Assembly: GCF_011008845.1 (NCBI RefSeq)
Contig: NZ_JAAIWM010000004.1
Coordinates: forward strand, 186,001-250,000
DNA from: Bacillus mesophilus
Lineage (GTDB): Bacteria; Bacillota; Bacilli; Bacillales; SA4
Direction of reading: 5' to 3'
DNA length: 64,000 nucleotides
Shown one piece after another: positions 17,305-26,658 of this stretch. Each line of letters opens with the position of its first letter. Within the stretch, counting starts at the first letter, position 1. The notes under the pieces are model-generated. The model was not told where the DNA came from and ran no database searches. It saw only the letters and a program-made list of their open reading frames with translations. The position numbers and the translations under genes are program-made.

Positions 17305-18078
17305 TCAAAAGATGTTTGTATATCCGAGTCTCGTTGATATTTTAAGTCCGATTTCTCTCATTTTCCCCTGTACTTGATCCATACGCTCCGCGGTCATTCT
17401 AGTCGTCGGACCTGAAATACTGACGGCAGCAATCGCCTTACCTAAATGATCAAAAATAGGAACAGCGATACATGAGATTCCCGGTTCATTTTCTTCTAAA
17501 TCAAGTGCATAGCCTTTTTGCTTAACTTGAGTTAACTCCTTTAGAAATAAATCTTTATCGGTGATGGTGTTAGTTGTATGAACAGGCAAACCCTTACGTT
17601 CTAATATGTTGATTACATCATTTGAAGGTAGATTTGCTAGTATGACTTTTCCAACAGATGTACAATGCATAGGTGCTCTTTTACCGACTTTTGAATGCAT
17701 ACGAAGTGTTTCTGTTCCTTCGAGTTTCTCTATATACACTACTTCACCTTGATCGTACACGACAAGATGAATCACTTCATTGGTTTCCCTCTCAAGCTCC
17801 TGTAAATAAGGACGTGCTTCAGTTCTTAGGTCAATCGATTCTAAAAGCTTTGAACTGATTTCCAAAAATTTATATCCCAGCTTATATCGTTCTGTTTCTT
17901 TGTCTTGTTCAACATAACCGTATTGAACTAATGTTGAAAGAATTCGATATACAGAACTTTTGTTAATGTCAATCTGCTTCGCAATTTCAGTAACACCTAA
18001 TCCACCTTTTCTTAAAGAGACTAGATGAATAATATCTAATGCCCTACTTACGGATTTAACCATGTTCTCTCTTTCCAT
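17305..18078 (-). CDS. IclR family transcriptional regulator
   Basis: The 257-residue regulator has a winged helix-turn-helix (SVSRALDIIHLVS ... GVTEIAKQIDINKSSVYRIL, about 8-50) and a C-terminal IclR effector domain (about 75-250) with the family pattern VGKRAPMHCTSVGK. The frame is open to a GTG at 18102, but GAGGTGAT sits at ideal distance from the ATG at 18078, so that start is used. As the last gene of the glycolate/glyoxylate operon, 14-38 bp behind the FAH gene, it probably controls its own operon. Glyoxylate is a known ligand for some IclR regulators, but that is inference here. Confidence 0.9.
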   Translation of the reverse strand: MERENMVKSVSRALDIIHLVSLRKGGLGVTEIAKQIDINKSSVYRILSTLVQYGYVEQDKETERYKLGYKFLEISSKLLESIDLRTEARPYLQELERETNEVIHLVVYDQGEVVYIEKLEGTETLRMHSKVGKRAPMHCTSVGKVILANLPSNDVINILERKGLPVHTTNTITDKDLFLKELTQVKQKGYALDLEENEPGISCIAVPIFDHLGKAIAAVSISGPTTRMTAERMDQVQGKMREIGLKISTRLGYTNIF

Positions 18079-18116
18079 CAATATCACCTCTAGCAAAATC
18101 ACACAAATAAATAATC

Positions 18117-18896
18117 CTAGTGAGATTTTACGTTTTTCTGTACCTTCACAAAAGAATTTCTTAACGTTCCTATTTCCTCTATCTTACATTCAATAACGTT
18201 ACCTTCACCAACCATTTCTGCACCAACAGGACTTCCCGTTAAAATTACGTCCCCGGGTTTTAATGTCATTACATTTGATAGATAGGAAATCATTTTTCTA
18301 ATAGGAACAATCATTAAGTCTGTTTCACTATTTTGTTTTTCAACTCCATTGAGATAAGCCTCTACTTTAACGTTAAATGGATCAAGTTCTGTTTCAATAA
18401 CCGGACCTAAAGGAGTGAATGTATCGAAAGCCTTACCAACTGTCCAGTGTCCCGCTTCATGAAAAAACTGAGGTGCTGTTACATCATTGCCCACTGTATA
18501 ACCAAAGACATAATCCAATACCTCAGCTTCTGAAATGTTCTTGGCTTCCTTTCCAATGATAATCGCAAGTTCTGATTCAAACTTCACTTCATCAATTCCA
18601 TCAGGGATGATAATTTCATCCTGTGGACCAATTACTGAAGAAGTGGGTTTAAAGAAAAAAACGGGTATCTTAGGAAGTTCAGTTGGTAAATCTTTTACAT
18701 TTGTCACAAAGTTCGCACCAATACCAATAATTTGATTTGGTACTAATGGAGCTAGGAGTTTCACTTCATCCAACTTATATGTATCACCTGTATATTCCCA
18801 TTTAGAAAAAAGATCCCCTTTTACTACGTTAACTGTGTCCTCACTTATTACTCCTGTATAATGTTCGTTATTAAGTGTAAATCTAGTGAATTTCAT
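18117..18896 (-). CDS. Fumarylacetoacetate hydrolase family protein
   Basis: The 259-residue protein belongs to the FAH family (acylpyruvases, oxaloacetate decarboxylases, 2-hydroxyhepta-2,4-diene-1,7-dioate isomerases). The metal-binding core is visible as VKFESELAIIIGKEAKN (acidic ligands) and GYTVGNDVTA, with the C-terminal TGSPVGAEMVGEGNVIE. It sits between malate synthase G and the IclR regulator behind a terminator-like hairpin. In this context oxaloacetate or another 2-keto acid is an attractive substrate, but the family is too diverse for a confident reaction. Confidence 0.85.
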   Translation of the reverse strand: MKFTRFTLNNEHYTGVISEDTVNVVKGDLFSKWEYTGDTYKLDEVKLLAPLVPNQIIGIGANFVTNVKDLPTELPKIPVFFFKPTSSVIGPQDEIIIPDGIDEVKFESELAIIIGKEAKNISEAEVLDYVFGYTVGNDVTAPQFFHEAGHWTVGKAFDTFTPLGPVIETELDPFNVKVEAYLNGVEKQNSETDLMIVPIRKMISYLSNVMTLKPGDVILTGSPVGAEMVGEGNVIECKIEEIGTLRNSFVKVQKNVKSH

Positions 18897-18923
18897 TAGA
18901 TTAATCTCCTCTCAGTTTAAAAC

Positions 18924-18945
18924 GGGGGCATACTATAATGCCCCC
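18924..18945 (-). terminator. Hairpin between glcB and the FAH gene
   Basis: GGGGGCAT and ATGCCCCC form a perfect 8-bp stem around a 6-nt loop, followed on the minus strand by GTTTTAAA. Transcription must pass it to reach the FAH and IclR genes, so it is likely an attenuator. Confidence 0.75.
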
Positions 18946-18953
18946 ATTGTTCT

Positions 18954-21134
18954 TTACTTTTGAACACGACCCTTTGATTTTGCCTCAATACGTCTTCTAT
19001 GAAGAATAGGCTCTGTATAACCATTCGGCTGATTATACCCCTCAAACACAAGATCACAAGCAGCTTGGAATGCAACTGATTCATCATAATTTTGACCCAT
19101 AGGACGATATTCAGGATCATTTGCATTTTGCTCATCAACTACCTTTGCCATTCGCTGTAAGGTTTCGAGCACTTGTTCTTTCGAGCAGATTCCATGATGT
19201 AACCAGTTCGCAACATGCTGACTTGAAATTCTTAAAGTTGCTCGGTCTTCCATTAAGCCGACATTGTTTATATCGGGTACCTTAGAGCACCCTACACCAT
19301 GCTCCACCCAGCGAACTACATAGCCTAGAATACCTTGTGCGTTATTATCTAACTCCTGCTGAATTTCTTCTTGACTCCAATCCGAATTAACTGCAACTGG
19401 AACTTCTAAAATTGCATCAGTTAAATCACTAGATTGCTGAATTAATTGATTTTGAACTTGCTGCACATCAACCTGATGGTAGTGAAGTGCATGTAGTGTT
19501 GCAGCTGTAGGAGAAGGAACCCACGCTGTATTTGCCCCGGCATTAAGGTGTCCAATCTTTTGTTTGATCATTTCTGCCATCAAATCCGGCATTGCCCACA
19601 TCCCTTTACCAATCTGAGCTTTACCTTGGAATCCAGTCGCTAAGCCAACAAATACGTTAGATTTCTCATAACCTTGCAGCCAATTGGTTGACTTCATATC
19701 ATTTTTTCGAATCATTGGTCCAAGCTCCATTGATGTATGAATCTCGTCTCCTGTACGATCTAAGAAGCCAGTATTAATAAACACTACACGTTCTTTTACC
19801 TGACGAATACAAGCTTTTAGGTTTAGGCTAGTTCGACGTTCTTCGTCCATAACTCCTATTTTTAGCGTATTGCGAACTAAACCAAGAAGATCCTCAACAC
19901 GATCAAACAGTTCATTAGCAAAAGCAACTTCCTCGGAGCCATGCATTTTAGGTTTTACGATATAGACAGAGCCCTTGGGAGAGTTTTGATACGGACCATT
20001 GCCTAGAAGTGAATGCTTAGCAATTAAGCTCGTTATTACCGTATCAAGAATACCCTCCTGTATTTCCTGTCCGTCTCCATCTAAGATCACACTATTGGAC
20101 ATTAAATGACCTACGTTACGGACAAACATTAGAGATCGTCCTGGTAAAACAAACTCTTCACCGTCTGGAGAAGAATAGGTTCTGTCAGGGTTCAGAGTAC
20201 GGGATACCGTTTTCCCACCTTTTTCAAAGGTTGATGACAAGTCACCTTTCATTAGACCTAACCAGTTTCGATACACGATTACCTTATCCTCAGCATCAAC
20301 AGCCGTAACGGAGTCCTCACAATCCATTATGGTAGTGATTGCAGCCTCCATTAAAATATCCTTAACTCCAGCATCATCTGTTTTACCTATAGGATGTTGA
20401 CGGTCTATTTGAATTTCAAAATGAAGTCCATTGTTTTTTAGAAGTATAGATGTTGGATCTCCCGGCTCACCTTGAAAGCCTACAAATTTAGTTTCGTCAG
20501 CAAGAGTGGTTGATACACCGTTTGACAGAGTAACAAGAAGATTATGTTCCACCACTGCATACTGAACTACATTGGTGTGTGACTGCTCTTTTAACGGAAC
20601 GACAGAATCTAAAAATTCCCTTCCATATTGAATGACCTTGTCTCCGCGAACAGGATTATAGTTTCCTTCACGAGTCGCTCCATCTTCTTCACTAATTGCA
20701 TCGGTTCCGTACAATGCGTCGTAAAGGCTTCCCCATCTAGCATTTGCTGCGTTAATTGCATAACGACCATTATTGACTGGTACCACTAACTGAGGTCCCG
20801 CCTGTAATGAAATGGAATCATCTACATTTTCGGTTGTAATCTCAAAATCATCTACTTCAGCCTCTAAATATCCAATTTCGGTTAAAAACGATTTATATTC
20901 TACAAAACTAAAAGTCTCTTTATTTTCTTTATACCAAGCATGAATCCTGTTTTGCAAATCATCCCGGCGAGCTAATAATGCTTTGTTCTTCGGAGTTAGT
21001 TCTGACACTAATGCTTCTAATCCATCCCAAAAATGTCCTTGTTCCACCTGGCTTCCTGGTAGAACTTCACCATTTATAAATTCATAAAATCCTGAATCAA
21101 CTTGAAGGTTCCCTACTTTTACGTACTGACTCAT
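18954..21134 (-). CDS. glcB: Malate synthase G
   Basis: The 726-residue enzyme has the length and sequence of malate synthase G (usually about 720-725 residues), which condenses glyoxylate with acetyl-CoA to malate. Recognisable segments include [19 protein letters not shown], the [14 protein letters not shown] region, and the C-terminal catalytic segment [13 protein letters not shown] with the HG...C helical cap. AGGAGGAAG precedes the ATG. It lies 99 bp after glcD and is preceded by a site matching the one upstream of the first operon gene (21165-21183). It consumes the glyoxylate made by the GlcDEF oxidase. Confidence 0.96.
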   Translation of the reverse strand: MSQYVKVGNLQVDSGFYEFINGEVLPGSQVEQGHFWDGLEALVSELTPKNKALLARRDDLQNRIHAWYKENKETFSFVEYKSFLTEIGYLEAEVDDFEITTENVDDSISLQAGPQLVVPVNNGRYAINAANARWGSLYDALYGTDAISEEDGATREGNYNPVRGDKVIQYGREFLDSVVPLKEQSHTNVVQYAVVEHNLLVTLSNGVSTTLADETKFVGFQGEPGDPTSILLKNNGLHFEIQIDRQHPIGKTDDAGVKDILMEAAITTIMDCEDSVTAVDAEDKVIVYRNWLGLMKGDLSSTFEKGGKTVSRTLNPDRTYSSPDGEEFVLPGRSLMFVRNVGHLMSNSVILDGDGQEIQEGILDTVITSLIAKHSLLGNGPYQNSPKGSVYIVKPKMHGSEEVAFANELFDRVEDLLGLVRNTLKIGVMDEERRTSLNLKACIRQVKERVVFINTGFLDRTGDEIHTSMELGPMIRKNDMKSTNWLQGYEKSNVFVGLATGFQGKAQIGKGMWAMPDLMAEMIKQKIGHLNAGANTAWVPSPTAATLHALHYHQVDVQQVQNQLIQQSSDLTDAILEVPVAVNSDWSQEEIQQELDNNAQGILGYVVRWVEHGVGCSKVPDINNVGLMEDRATLRISSQHVANWLHHGICSKEQVLETLQRMAKVVDEQNANDPEYRPMGQNYDESVAFQAACDLVFEGYNQPNGYTEPILHRRRIEAKSKGRVQK

Positions 21135-21164
21135 GAAAACTTCCTCCTTAATTGTTTGTTATTG

Positions 21165-21183
21165 CAAAACAATGTTTCTGATT
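21165..21183. promoter_or_regulatory. Candidate IclR operator upstream of glcB
   Basis: CAAAACAATGTTTCTGATT lies in the glcD-glcB gap. It matches the sequence 25405-25424 upstream of the operon's first gene (AAACA-2 nt-GTTTCTGA in common) and has AAAC/GTTT dyad character typical of IclR sites. Confidence 0.5.
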
Positions 21184-21233
21184 CTTCTAAAAAAATAATA
21201 CCATGTATAAAGAAGTAGCTACAACAGCATTTT

Positions 21234-22700
21234 TTATATAATAGGAGAGGACGTTTTCTCTTTAAGTTCCTGCTTAATTTCTACACAACGACCGGGACTT
21301 GGAAAAAGCTTGCCGGCATTTAATAGATTATTAGGATTAAAGACATCACGAATATTTGTTTGGGATACGATCTCATCATCGTTAAAAACAAATCTCATTT
21401 CTTCTCTTTTTTCTATCCCCACCCCGTGCTCCCCCGTAATTGTACCACCGGCATCTGCACAAACTTGTAAACATGCACTACCCGCTTTCAGTGCCTTCTC
21501 CGTTTCCCCGGGTTTTCTTGCATCAAATAGAACCAAAGGATGAAGGTTACCATCTCCAGCATGAAAGATATTAGCAATACGTAGGCCAAACTCAATACTA
21601 ACCTGATTAATTTTATTGAGTACTTCTGGCAATTTACTTCGAGGAATTACTCCATCTTGTACTAGATAATCCGGAGATATCGCTCCCATTGCACCAAAAC
21701 CAGTTTTCCGATTTGCCCACCACCTGCCTCTTTCTTGCTCATCAACTGCTACCTTAACTTCTCGAACATTTCTACTTTTACAAACAGCTAATATTTGATT
21801 GATCTGTTCATCAATCCCCTCTGAAATTCCATCCACCTCAATTAACAATAATGCCTCAATATCCTTTGTGTGTCCTACTGGGAAAGCTGCTGCCTCAACA
21901 CCTTCGATAGCAATTTTATCCATCATTTCTAGTGCAGCAGGTACAATCCCATTTGAAATAATATCTGATACGGCTTGGCTTCCATCCTCAATTCGATCAA
22001 AATAGGCTAAAACTGTTTGTTTGGCTTCTGGATTCTTTAAAATTCTAACCGTTATTTTAGTAACAATTCCAAGCGTCCCCTCTGAACCAGTTAAAAGGCC
22101 GAGTAAATCATATCCTGGTGAATCTGGTATCCCATATTGACCGATCTCGATAATCTCTCCATCCGGAAGCACTACCTCTAGCCCTAAGATATGGTTCGTT
22201 GTAACTCCGTATTTTAAGCAGTGTGCTCCGCCTGCATTCTCTGCAACATTCCCTCCGATCGTACAACAATATTGACTAGACGGATCAGGTGCATAATAAT
22301 AGCCTTTATCAGAAATTGAGTTTGTTAGCTTTAAGTTGACAAAGCCAGGCTCGACAACAGCTCTTCTATTCTCTAAATCTACACTTAATAAACGTTTCAT
22401 CCTAACTAGACTTATAATAACCTCACCATTTAATGGGATCGCCCCACCACTAAGACCTGTTCCGGCACCTCTAGCTAAGAAAGGTAAATGATGTGTAGAA
22501 CAGTACTTAACTAGCTCTGAAACCTCTTTCGTATCTTTCGGAAAGACCACGGCCTTTGGCAGATGTTTATGGAGGGTAAATCCATCGCAATCATAAGCCA
22601 TTAAGTCTTCCTTATGATAAAGAATAGATTTAGAGCCACCCACGATATTACCTAGGTTTTGAATATGCTGATCTTTAACCTTAAAGGCTTTACTAATCAC
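21234..22700 (-). CDS. glcD: Glycolate oxidase, FAD-binding subunit GlcD
   Basis: The 488-residue flavoprotein has a PCMH-type FAD-binding domain (about 50-230, with PFLARGAGTGLSGGAIPLNG and the GGNVAENAGG motif) and a C-terminal FAD-linked oxidase domain ending with GTITGEHGVGIEK and the terminal LNAGKLFPSP. It oxidises 2-hydroxy acids, here most likely glycolate to glyoxylate, given malate synthase G downstream. The GTG start overlaps the glcF stop by 4 bp and has GGGAGGGAG upstream. D-lactate dehydrogenases of the same fold are the alternative, and the glcB neighbour argues against them. Confidence 0.93.
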   Translation of the reverse strand: MISKAFKVKDQHIQNLGNIVGGSKSILYHKEDLMAYDCDGFTLHKHLPKAVVFPKDTKEVSELVKYCSTHHLPFLARGAGTGLSGGAIPLNGEVIISLVRMKRLLSVDLENRRAVVEPGFVNLKLTNSISDKGYYYAPDPSSQYCCTIGGNVAENAGGAHCLKYGVTTNHILGLEVVLPDGEIIEIGQYGIPDSPGYDLLGLLTGSEGTLGIVTKITVRILKNPEAKQTVLAYFDRIEDGSQAVSDIISNGIVPAALEMMDKIAIEGVEAAAFPVGHTKDIEALLLIEVDGISEGIDEQINQILAVCKSRNVREVKVAVDEQERGRWWANRKTGFGAMGAISPDYLVQDGVIPRSKLPEVLNKINQVSIEFGLRIANIFHAGDGNLHPLVLFDARKPGETEKALKAGSACLQVCADAGGTITGEHGVGIEKREEMRFVFNDDEIVSQTNIRDVFNPNNLLNAGKLFPSPGRCVEIKQELKEKTSSPII

Positions 22701-24064
22701 TGATCTCCCTCCCTTTCATGATTCTCTTTTTGATAGGCCCAGTCTAATAGCTGAACCGTATGCACCACTTGTTGGTTACTTCCATATTTCTGGACTCCAA
22801 TCGCCATTTGTAGCATGCAGCCTGGATTACCCATTGAGATCATCTCTACATCCTCAGGTACATTCTCCATTTTACTCGCAAGTACTTCACCTGCCATTTC
22901 AGGATTCGTAATATTATAGATTCCTGCACTTCCACAGCAACGATCAGAATTAGCCATATGAACCATCTCTACTCCTGGGATATTAATCAGTAAATCTCTT
23001 GGCTCTTGTCGTACTCCCTGGCCGTGAGCTAGATGACAAGCATCATGGTACGTAATTCTTTTATTTAATTCTGCTTTTGGTTTTTCATAACCTGTTTCAA
23101 ACAGGTACTTGGAAATATCCTCGACCTTTGCTGAAAACTCAACTGCTTTTTCATGCCACTCTCGGTCCTCCCTAAATAGCTCGGGATAATCCTGAAGCAT
23201 ACACCCGCAGCCTGCCGCATTTACAATCACTTTTGTAGCATCTTGAAAGGCACCAATATTCTGTTTGGCTAGCTTTCTTCCAGTGTCACGGTCTCCAGCA
23301 TGCACGTGTAAAGCACCACAACATGTTTGATTTTGCGGAATCACTACATCATTTCCATTACGAGTTAGGACATTAATTGTCGATTCGTTTATATCACTAA
23401 ACATAACGTCCATCACACACCCAGTTAAGAAGGAAACCTCTCGTTTTGATATTCCTTTTGCTTTAATTACTTGTTCGTTTTTATACTTCTTTCGAACAGA
23501 TTGTTTCACTTCAGGCATGACTGCTTCCATATCGACAAGATGTTGCGGCATTACATTAATTAAGCCTGACTTTCTAACAACTTTTTGAATTCCACTCTTT
23601 TGATAAAACTTTAAAAAACTAGCAAAATTATTCAAGCGATTATGATGAGGAAACAACTCTTGCAGAAATAACTTATTTACAGCACCCTTCCATCCCTTTA
23701 ATGGCATTGCCTGACGGATCTGACCTCGCGCCTCTTCAATCAGTCCACCTACATCCACATCAGCGGGGCACGCTGTTGTACAAGCACGGCAATCTAAACA
23801 GGCAAAGACAGGATCCATAAACTGCTCATTTACTTCAAGTTTTCCTTCAGCAACCGACTTTATTAAATGAACACGTCCCCTAGGTGAATGCTGCTCCTGA
23901 CCAGTTAATTCATATGTAGGACAAGACTCTAAACACATCCCACAATGGACACAGTCTGCCCATTTTGTTTCATCTGGATGATCGCTCCATAGATAGTTAC
24001 TCAAGCTTTTCGTTGTACAAGGTGGCTCCTGCAACAGCTCATGCTCACCACTGCTCATGTTCAT
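22697..24064 (-). CDS. glcF: Glycolate oxidase, iron-sulfur subunit GlcF
   Basis: The 455-residue protein has two 4Fe-4S motifs near the N-terminus (CVHCGMCLESCP and CLDCRACTTACP) and two CCG domains (TGCVMDV...QTCCGALH and YHDACHLAHG...DRCCGSAG). This is the GlcF/LutA-type layout. It carries electrons from the GlcD flavin towards the respiratory chain. It overlaps both neighbours by 4 bp, so glcE, glcF and glcD are translationally coupled. A start at the second methionine (24058) is possible because the Shine-Dalgarno site is very near the first ATG. Confidence 0.93.
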   Translation of the reverse strand: MNMSSGEHELLQEPPCTTKSLSNYLWSDHPDETKWADCVHCGMCLESCPTYELTGQEQHSPRGRVHLIKSVAEGKLEVNEQFMDPVFACLDCRACTTACPADVDVGGLIEEARGQIRQAMPLKGWKGAVNKLFLQELFPHHNRLNNFASFLKFYQKSGIQKVVRKSGLINVMPQHLVDMEAVMPEVKQSVRKKYKNEQVIKAKGISKREVSFLTGCVMDVMFSDINESTINVLTRNGNDVVIPQNQTCCGALHVHAGDRDTGRKLAKQNIGAFQDATKVIVNAAGCGCMLQDYPELFREDREWHEKAVEFSAKVEDISKYLFETGYEKPKAELNKRITYHDACHLAHGQGVRQEPRDLLINIPGVEMVHMANSDRCCGSAGIYNITNPEMAGEVLASKMENVPEDVEMISMGNPGCMLQMAIGVQKYGSNQQVVHTVQLLDWAYQKENHEREGDQ

Positions 24065-25380
24065 AACCCTCCCACAAACCGTTTATGATTTAACACATGA
24101 TTAGGATCCATCTTTTCCTTAATACTCTTTATTAAGAAAAAATATGAAGGGAGATCACCCCATATATTTGTTGTCTTTCGTAAGTGATAGGGTAAATGCT
24201 TAACAATTGCATACCCACCATAGCTCTTGGCTAATTCTCTTAGTTGATGGATTGCTGATAGAACATCTAGTTCAGCACCGTTGATATGCACAAAGCACAA
24301 GCCATGACCTAACCCACCATGAGCTTCAATCGAAACATTGTTTACGTCCTCTAATGTCTGGCATTTTCGCAGTATATGAATAACATCAAGATTAACAACA
24401 CCTATTTTTAATGAAGCTTTAGTATCCTGTACCTCAAATGAATAAGGATCTGGACCAATGCTGTAAAAAGTTGACCAAAAATTAGCTGCCTCTTCTTTTT
24501 GTAAGACTAATAGTTCTGTTCCTACTGGAATCATTTTTGAAATCTGACTAACCTGATACTGAACAGAACTTTCTACATCTTCAAAACTTATAGCCAGTGT
24601 AAAACGGTTATGATCTATTAATCTACTAGTTAACGATGGATTCAATAATTCTAATGAAATGGGCTCTAATGTTGTATCCAACAACTCTATAACAAATGAT
24701 TTTATCAAATCAAAATCTTCATGCGTAAAGCTAACTAACACAAGATTTTCATCCTTAGTAATGGGTCGAAGCTTTAATGTTATTTCAGATACAACAGCCA
24801 AAGTACCCATCGAGCCTATAAATAGTTTATTCATATCATAGCCAGCTACATTCTTAACTACTTTTCCACCTGAACGAATGATAGAACCATCAGCGTAGAC
24901 TGTTCTTAATCCAATTACAGCATCTCTAGCTGAACCATAACCAAGCCTTTTGGGACCGCTTTCATTGGAAGCAATAATTCCCCCTATTGTTGAACGTTCA
25001 GGCCAAGAAGGATCAAGTGATATTTTTTGATTAAACTGAGCCAAATACTTCTGAATTTCCCCAAATGGTGTTCCTGCTTTAACGGTTAGAGTCATGTCGC
25101 CTATTGTATGCTCTACTACACCTCTATAGTGAGATAATGATAGGAGCAAATCAGCATTTTCAATTACTCCGCCAAAGCCTCTTTTTGTTCCACCACCCAT
25201 TATAGAGATGGATAGTTTATGCTGATTGGCAAACTTTAAAACATTCGAGATTTCCTCCTCAGTTGTTGGAAAGACCGTAACAGCGCCACCGTTTCCGAGT
25301 GGGTGCTTGTCATTCTTTTCTGAGATTTTGGCCTCAGAAATGAATGTTTTTAATTCAGTTAAACACTCTGTAACCATCAT
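24061..25380 (-). CDS. glcE: FAD-binding oxidoreductase, GlcE-like subunit
   Basis: The 439-residue protein contains a PCMH-type FAD-binding domain (about 30-210): SISIMGGGTKRGFGG, DPSWPERSTIGGIIASNESG, and GGKVVKNVAGYDMNKL, which is characteristic of GlcE. The C-terminal half is diverged and ends NHKRFVGGL. It is the first gene of the operon, with GGGAGG before tandem ATG codons and a sigma-A-like promoter about 85-110 bp upstream. In Escherichia coli GlcE is the second flavin subunit of glycolate oxidase. Confidence 0.88.
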   Translation of the reverse strand: MMVTECLTELKTFISEAKISEKNDKHPLGNGGAVTVFPTTEEEISNVLKFANQHKLSISIMGGGTKRGFGGVIENADLLLSLSHYRGVVEHTIGDMTLTVKAGTPFGEIQKYLAQFNQKISLDPSWPERSTIGGIIASNESGPKRLGYGSARDAVIGLRTVYADGSIIRSGGKVVKNVAGYDMNKLFIGSMGTLAVVSEITLKLRPITKDENLVLVSFTHEDFDLIKSFVIELLDTTLEPISLELLNPSLTSRLIDHNRFTLAISFEDVESSVQYQVSQISKMIPVGTELLVLQKEEAANFWSTFYSIGPDPYSFEVQDTKASLKIGVVNLDVIHILRKCQTLEDVNNVSIEAHGGLGHGLCFVHINGAELDVLSAIHQLRELAKSYGGYAIVKHLPYHLRKTTNIWGDLPSYFFLIKSIKEKMDPNHVLNHKRFVGGL

Positions 25381-25404
25381 AAAAACACCTCCCGTTGCGT
25401 AATA

Positions 25405-25424
25405 ACAAACAGCGTTTCTGAATT
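25405..25424. promoter_or_regulatory. Candidate IclR operator upstream of glcE
   Basis: ACAAACAGCGTTTCTGAATT lies between the predicted promoter and the glcE start. It shares AAACA-2 nt-GTTTCTGA with 21165-21183 upstream of glcB. A position downstream of the transcription start fits repression. Confidence 0.5.
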
Positions 25425-25462
25425 TAGATAAAAAAAGAGGGTGACTTATTATATTTACCTAA

Positions 25463-25491
25463 ATTAAACCACTAGTTCCAATAATTTTCAA
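25463..25491 (-). promoter_or_regulatory. Sigma-A-like promoter of the glycolate operon
   Basis: On the minus strand TTGAAA (25491-25486), 17 bp and TTTAAT (25468-25463) form a good vegetative promoter about 85 bp upstream of the glcE ATG. Confidence 0.55.
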
Positions 25492-25558
25492 TGATTTTTT
25501 CGAATATAACAAAAATTCCAACTCTTCTTAGCTCCTTCTACTTTCAAATCTTCATACT

Positions 25559-25606
25559 AAAACCCAGCTCGAAAATTTTAGGTCATGCCTTGTCAAGCTG
25601 GGGTTT
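25559..25606 (-). terminator. Possible terminator after the patatin-like gene
   Basis: AAAACCCAGCT and AGCTGGGGTTT pair with one mismatch around a long (26-nt) loop and run into TTTTAG on the minus strand. It lies about 40 bp after the stop of the broken patatin-like gene. The long loop makes it a weak call. Confidence 0.45.
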
Positions 25607-25647
25607 AGCAAAAAAATAAGGTTGTTAAATAACGGATTACTCTAATC

Positions 25648-26501
25648 CTATGTTTTAGAGCCATCTGTAAACACTAGTATTTCTTCATAAAGTGCTTGAG
25701 CATCAGAATAGCCTAGTTCAAATAGTTGAGATAATTTTGTCTGATTCCTTTCAATAGAGCTGACAGGGAGTTCTTTACTTGGTTGAATAATAAGTGCCTG
25801 ATTATTTTCTTCTTCTTTCTTTAGGTGACTAATCGTTTCATTATAAATCTGGTGGCGTCTCTGAAGAACCTCATGTATTTTTGGGTGCCATTTATATCTT
25901 AATAATGATGACATTCTACTCGGTTGTTTGTTTTCCTTTGCTGGCTTTGTAAGAATTACAATGTTTTTTTGGTTTCCACCTCTTGTGATTTCTTAATCGG
26001 TATTGGATCAGCAATACCTCCATCAAGTAAGATCTTATCCTGATAACTTACACTTGAAGAAATAAATGGAACGGAGCTCGATGCCCGAATGATTGTTAGC
26101 ATATTCCTACCGTGGTCTTTTTTATTAAAATAAATGGGCTGGCCCGTTTGGCAATCTGTGGTTCCGACTAGGAACTCTTCTGATCCTTCTATAAATGTAT
26201 CAAAATCGAAAGGGACAAGTCGATTAGGTACCTCATCAAATAAAAAGTCCATCCCAAACATCTCTCTTTTTCTAAGTAAGTTTCGCCATGAAAGGTACCT
26301 CGGATCTTTTACTAGATCTATATTTACCTTTTGGTTACGACCTTTTTGGCGAGATAAATAAGACGCAGCCATACAAGCTCCAGCCGAAACACCGATTACA
26401 TATGGAAAATATAGTTCTTTTTCCATAAAAAAATCTAGAACACCCGCTGAATAAAGACCTCTCATCCCACCGCCTTCTAACACTAACCCGACCTGATCCA
26501 T
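25648..26501 (-). pseudogene. Patatin-like phospholipase (YjjU type), split by one frameshift
   Basis: The 5' part (26501-25956, 181 codons) carries the patatin elements GGGMRG (10-15), the nucleophile S39 in GVSAG, and the catalytic aspartate D160 in DGG. It then ends at a stop right after a run of seven A residues (about 25966-25972). Adding one A there continues the frame as NIVILTKPAKE into the 3' part ending at 25648, which has the C-terminal region expected of this family (HEVLQRRHQIYNETI...RNQTKLSQLFELGY). The joined product would be about 284 residues, a normal family length. Either the homopolymer is miscounted, or the gene is a fresh frameshift mutant. The catalytic dyad lies wholly in the first part. 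Confidence 0.85.
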
Positions 26502-26619
26502 GTAAAAACTCCTTTTATTCTTGTATTTTTAATTTCCCCCTCAAAAATCTTCATTGAAATACACTTTATACGAGAGCAATTGGGAGCCTTACCTTAAATT
26601 GTATTTAAAAAGAAGTTAA

Positions 26620-26655
26620 AAAAGAGTAGAAAAACGTAAGTTTTTCTACTCTTTT
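26620..26655 (-). terminator. Terminator of the pts operon
   Basis: AAAAGAGTAGAAAAAC and its exact complement form a 16-bp stem around GTAA, 4 bp after the ptsI stop. Both strands carry T runs, so it is probably bidirectional. Confidence 0.9.
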
Positions 26656-26658
26656 TTA

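Noticed and set aside
22697-25380. D-lactate dehydrogenase instead of glycolate oxidase
   Set aside because: Flavin and iron-sulfur subunits of this type also serve D-lactate, but the GlcE-type subunit and malate synthase G in the same operon favour glycolate.
25956-25980. Programmed -1 ribosomal frameshifting in the patatin-like gene
   Set aside because: The A7 tract is preceded by C in the zero frame, so it is not a classical X-XXY-YYZ heptamer, and no downstream stimulatory stem was evident. Homopolymer error, mutation or transcript slippage is simpler.
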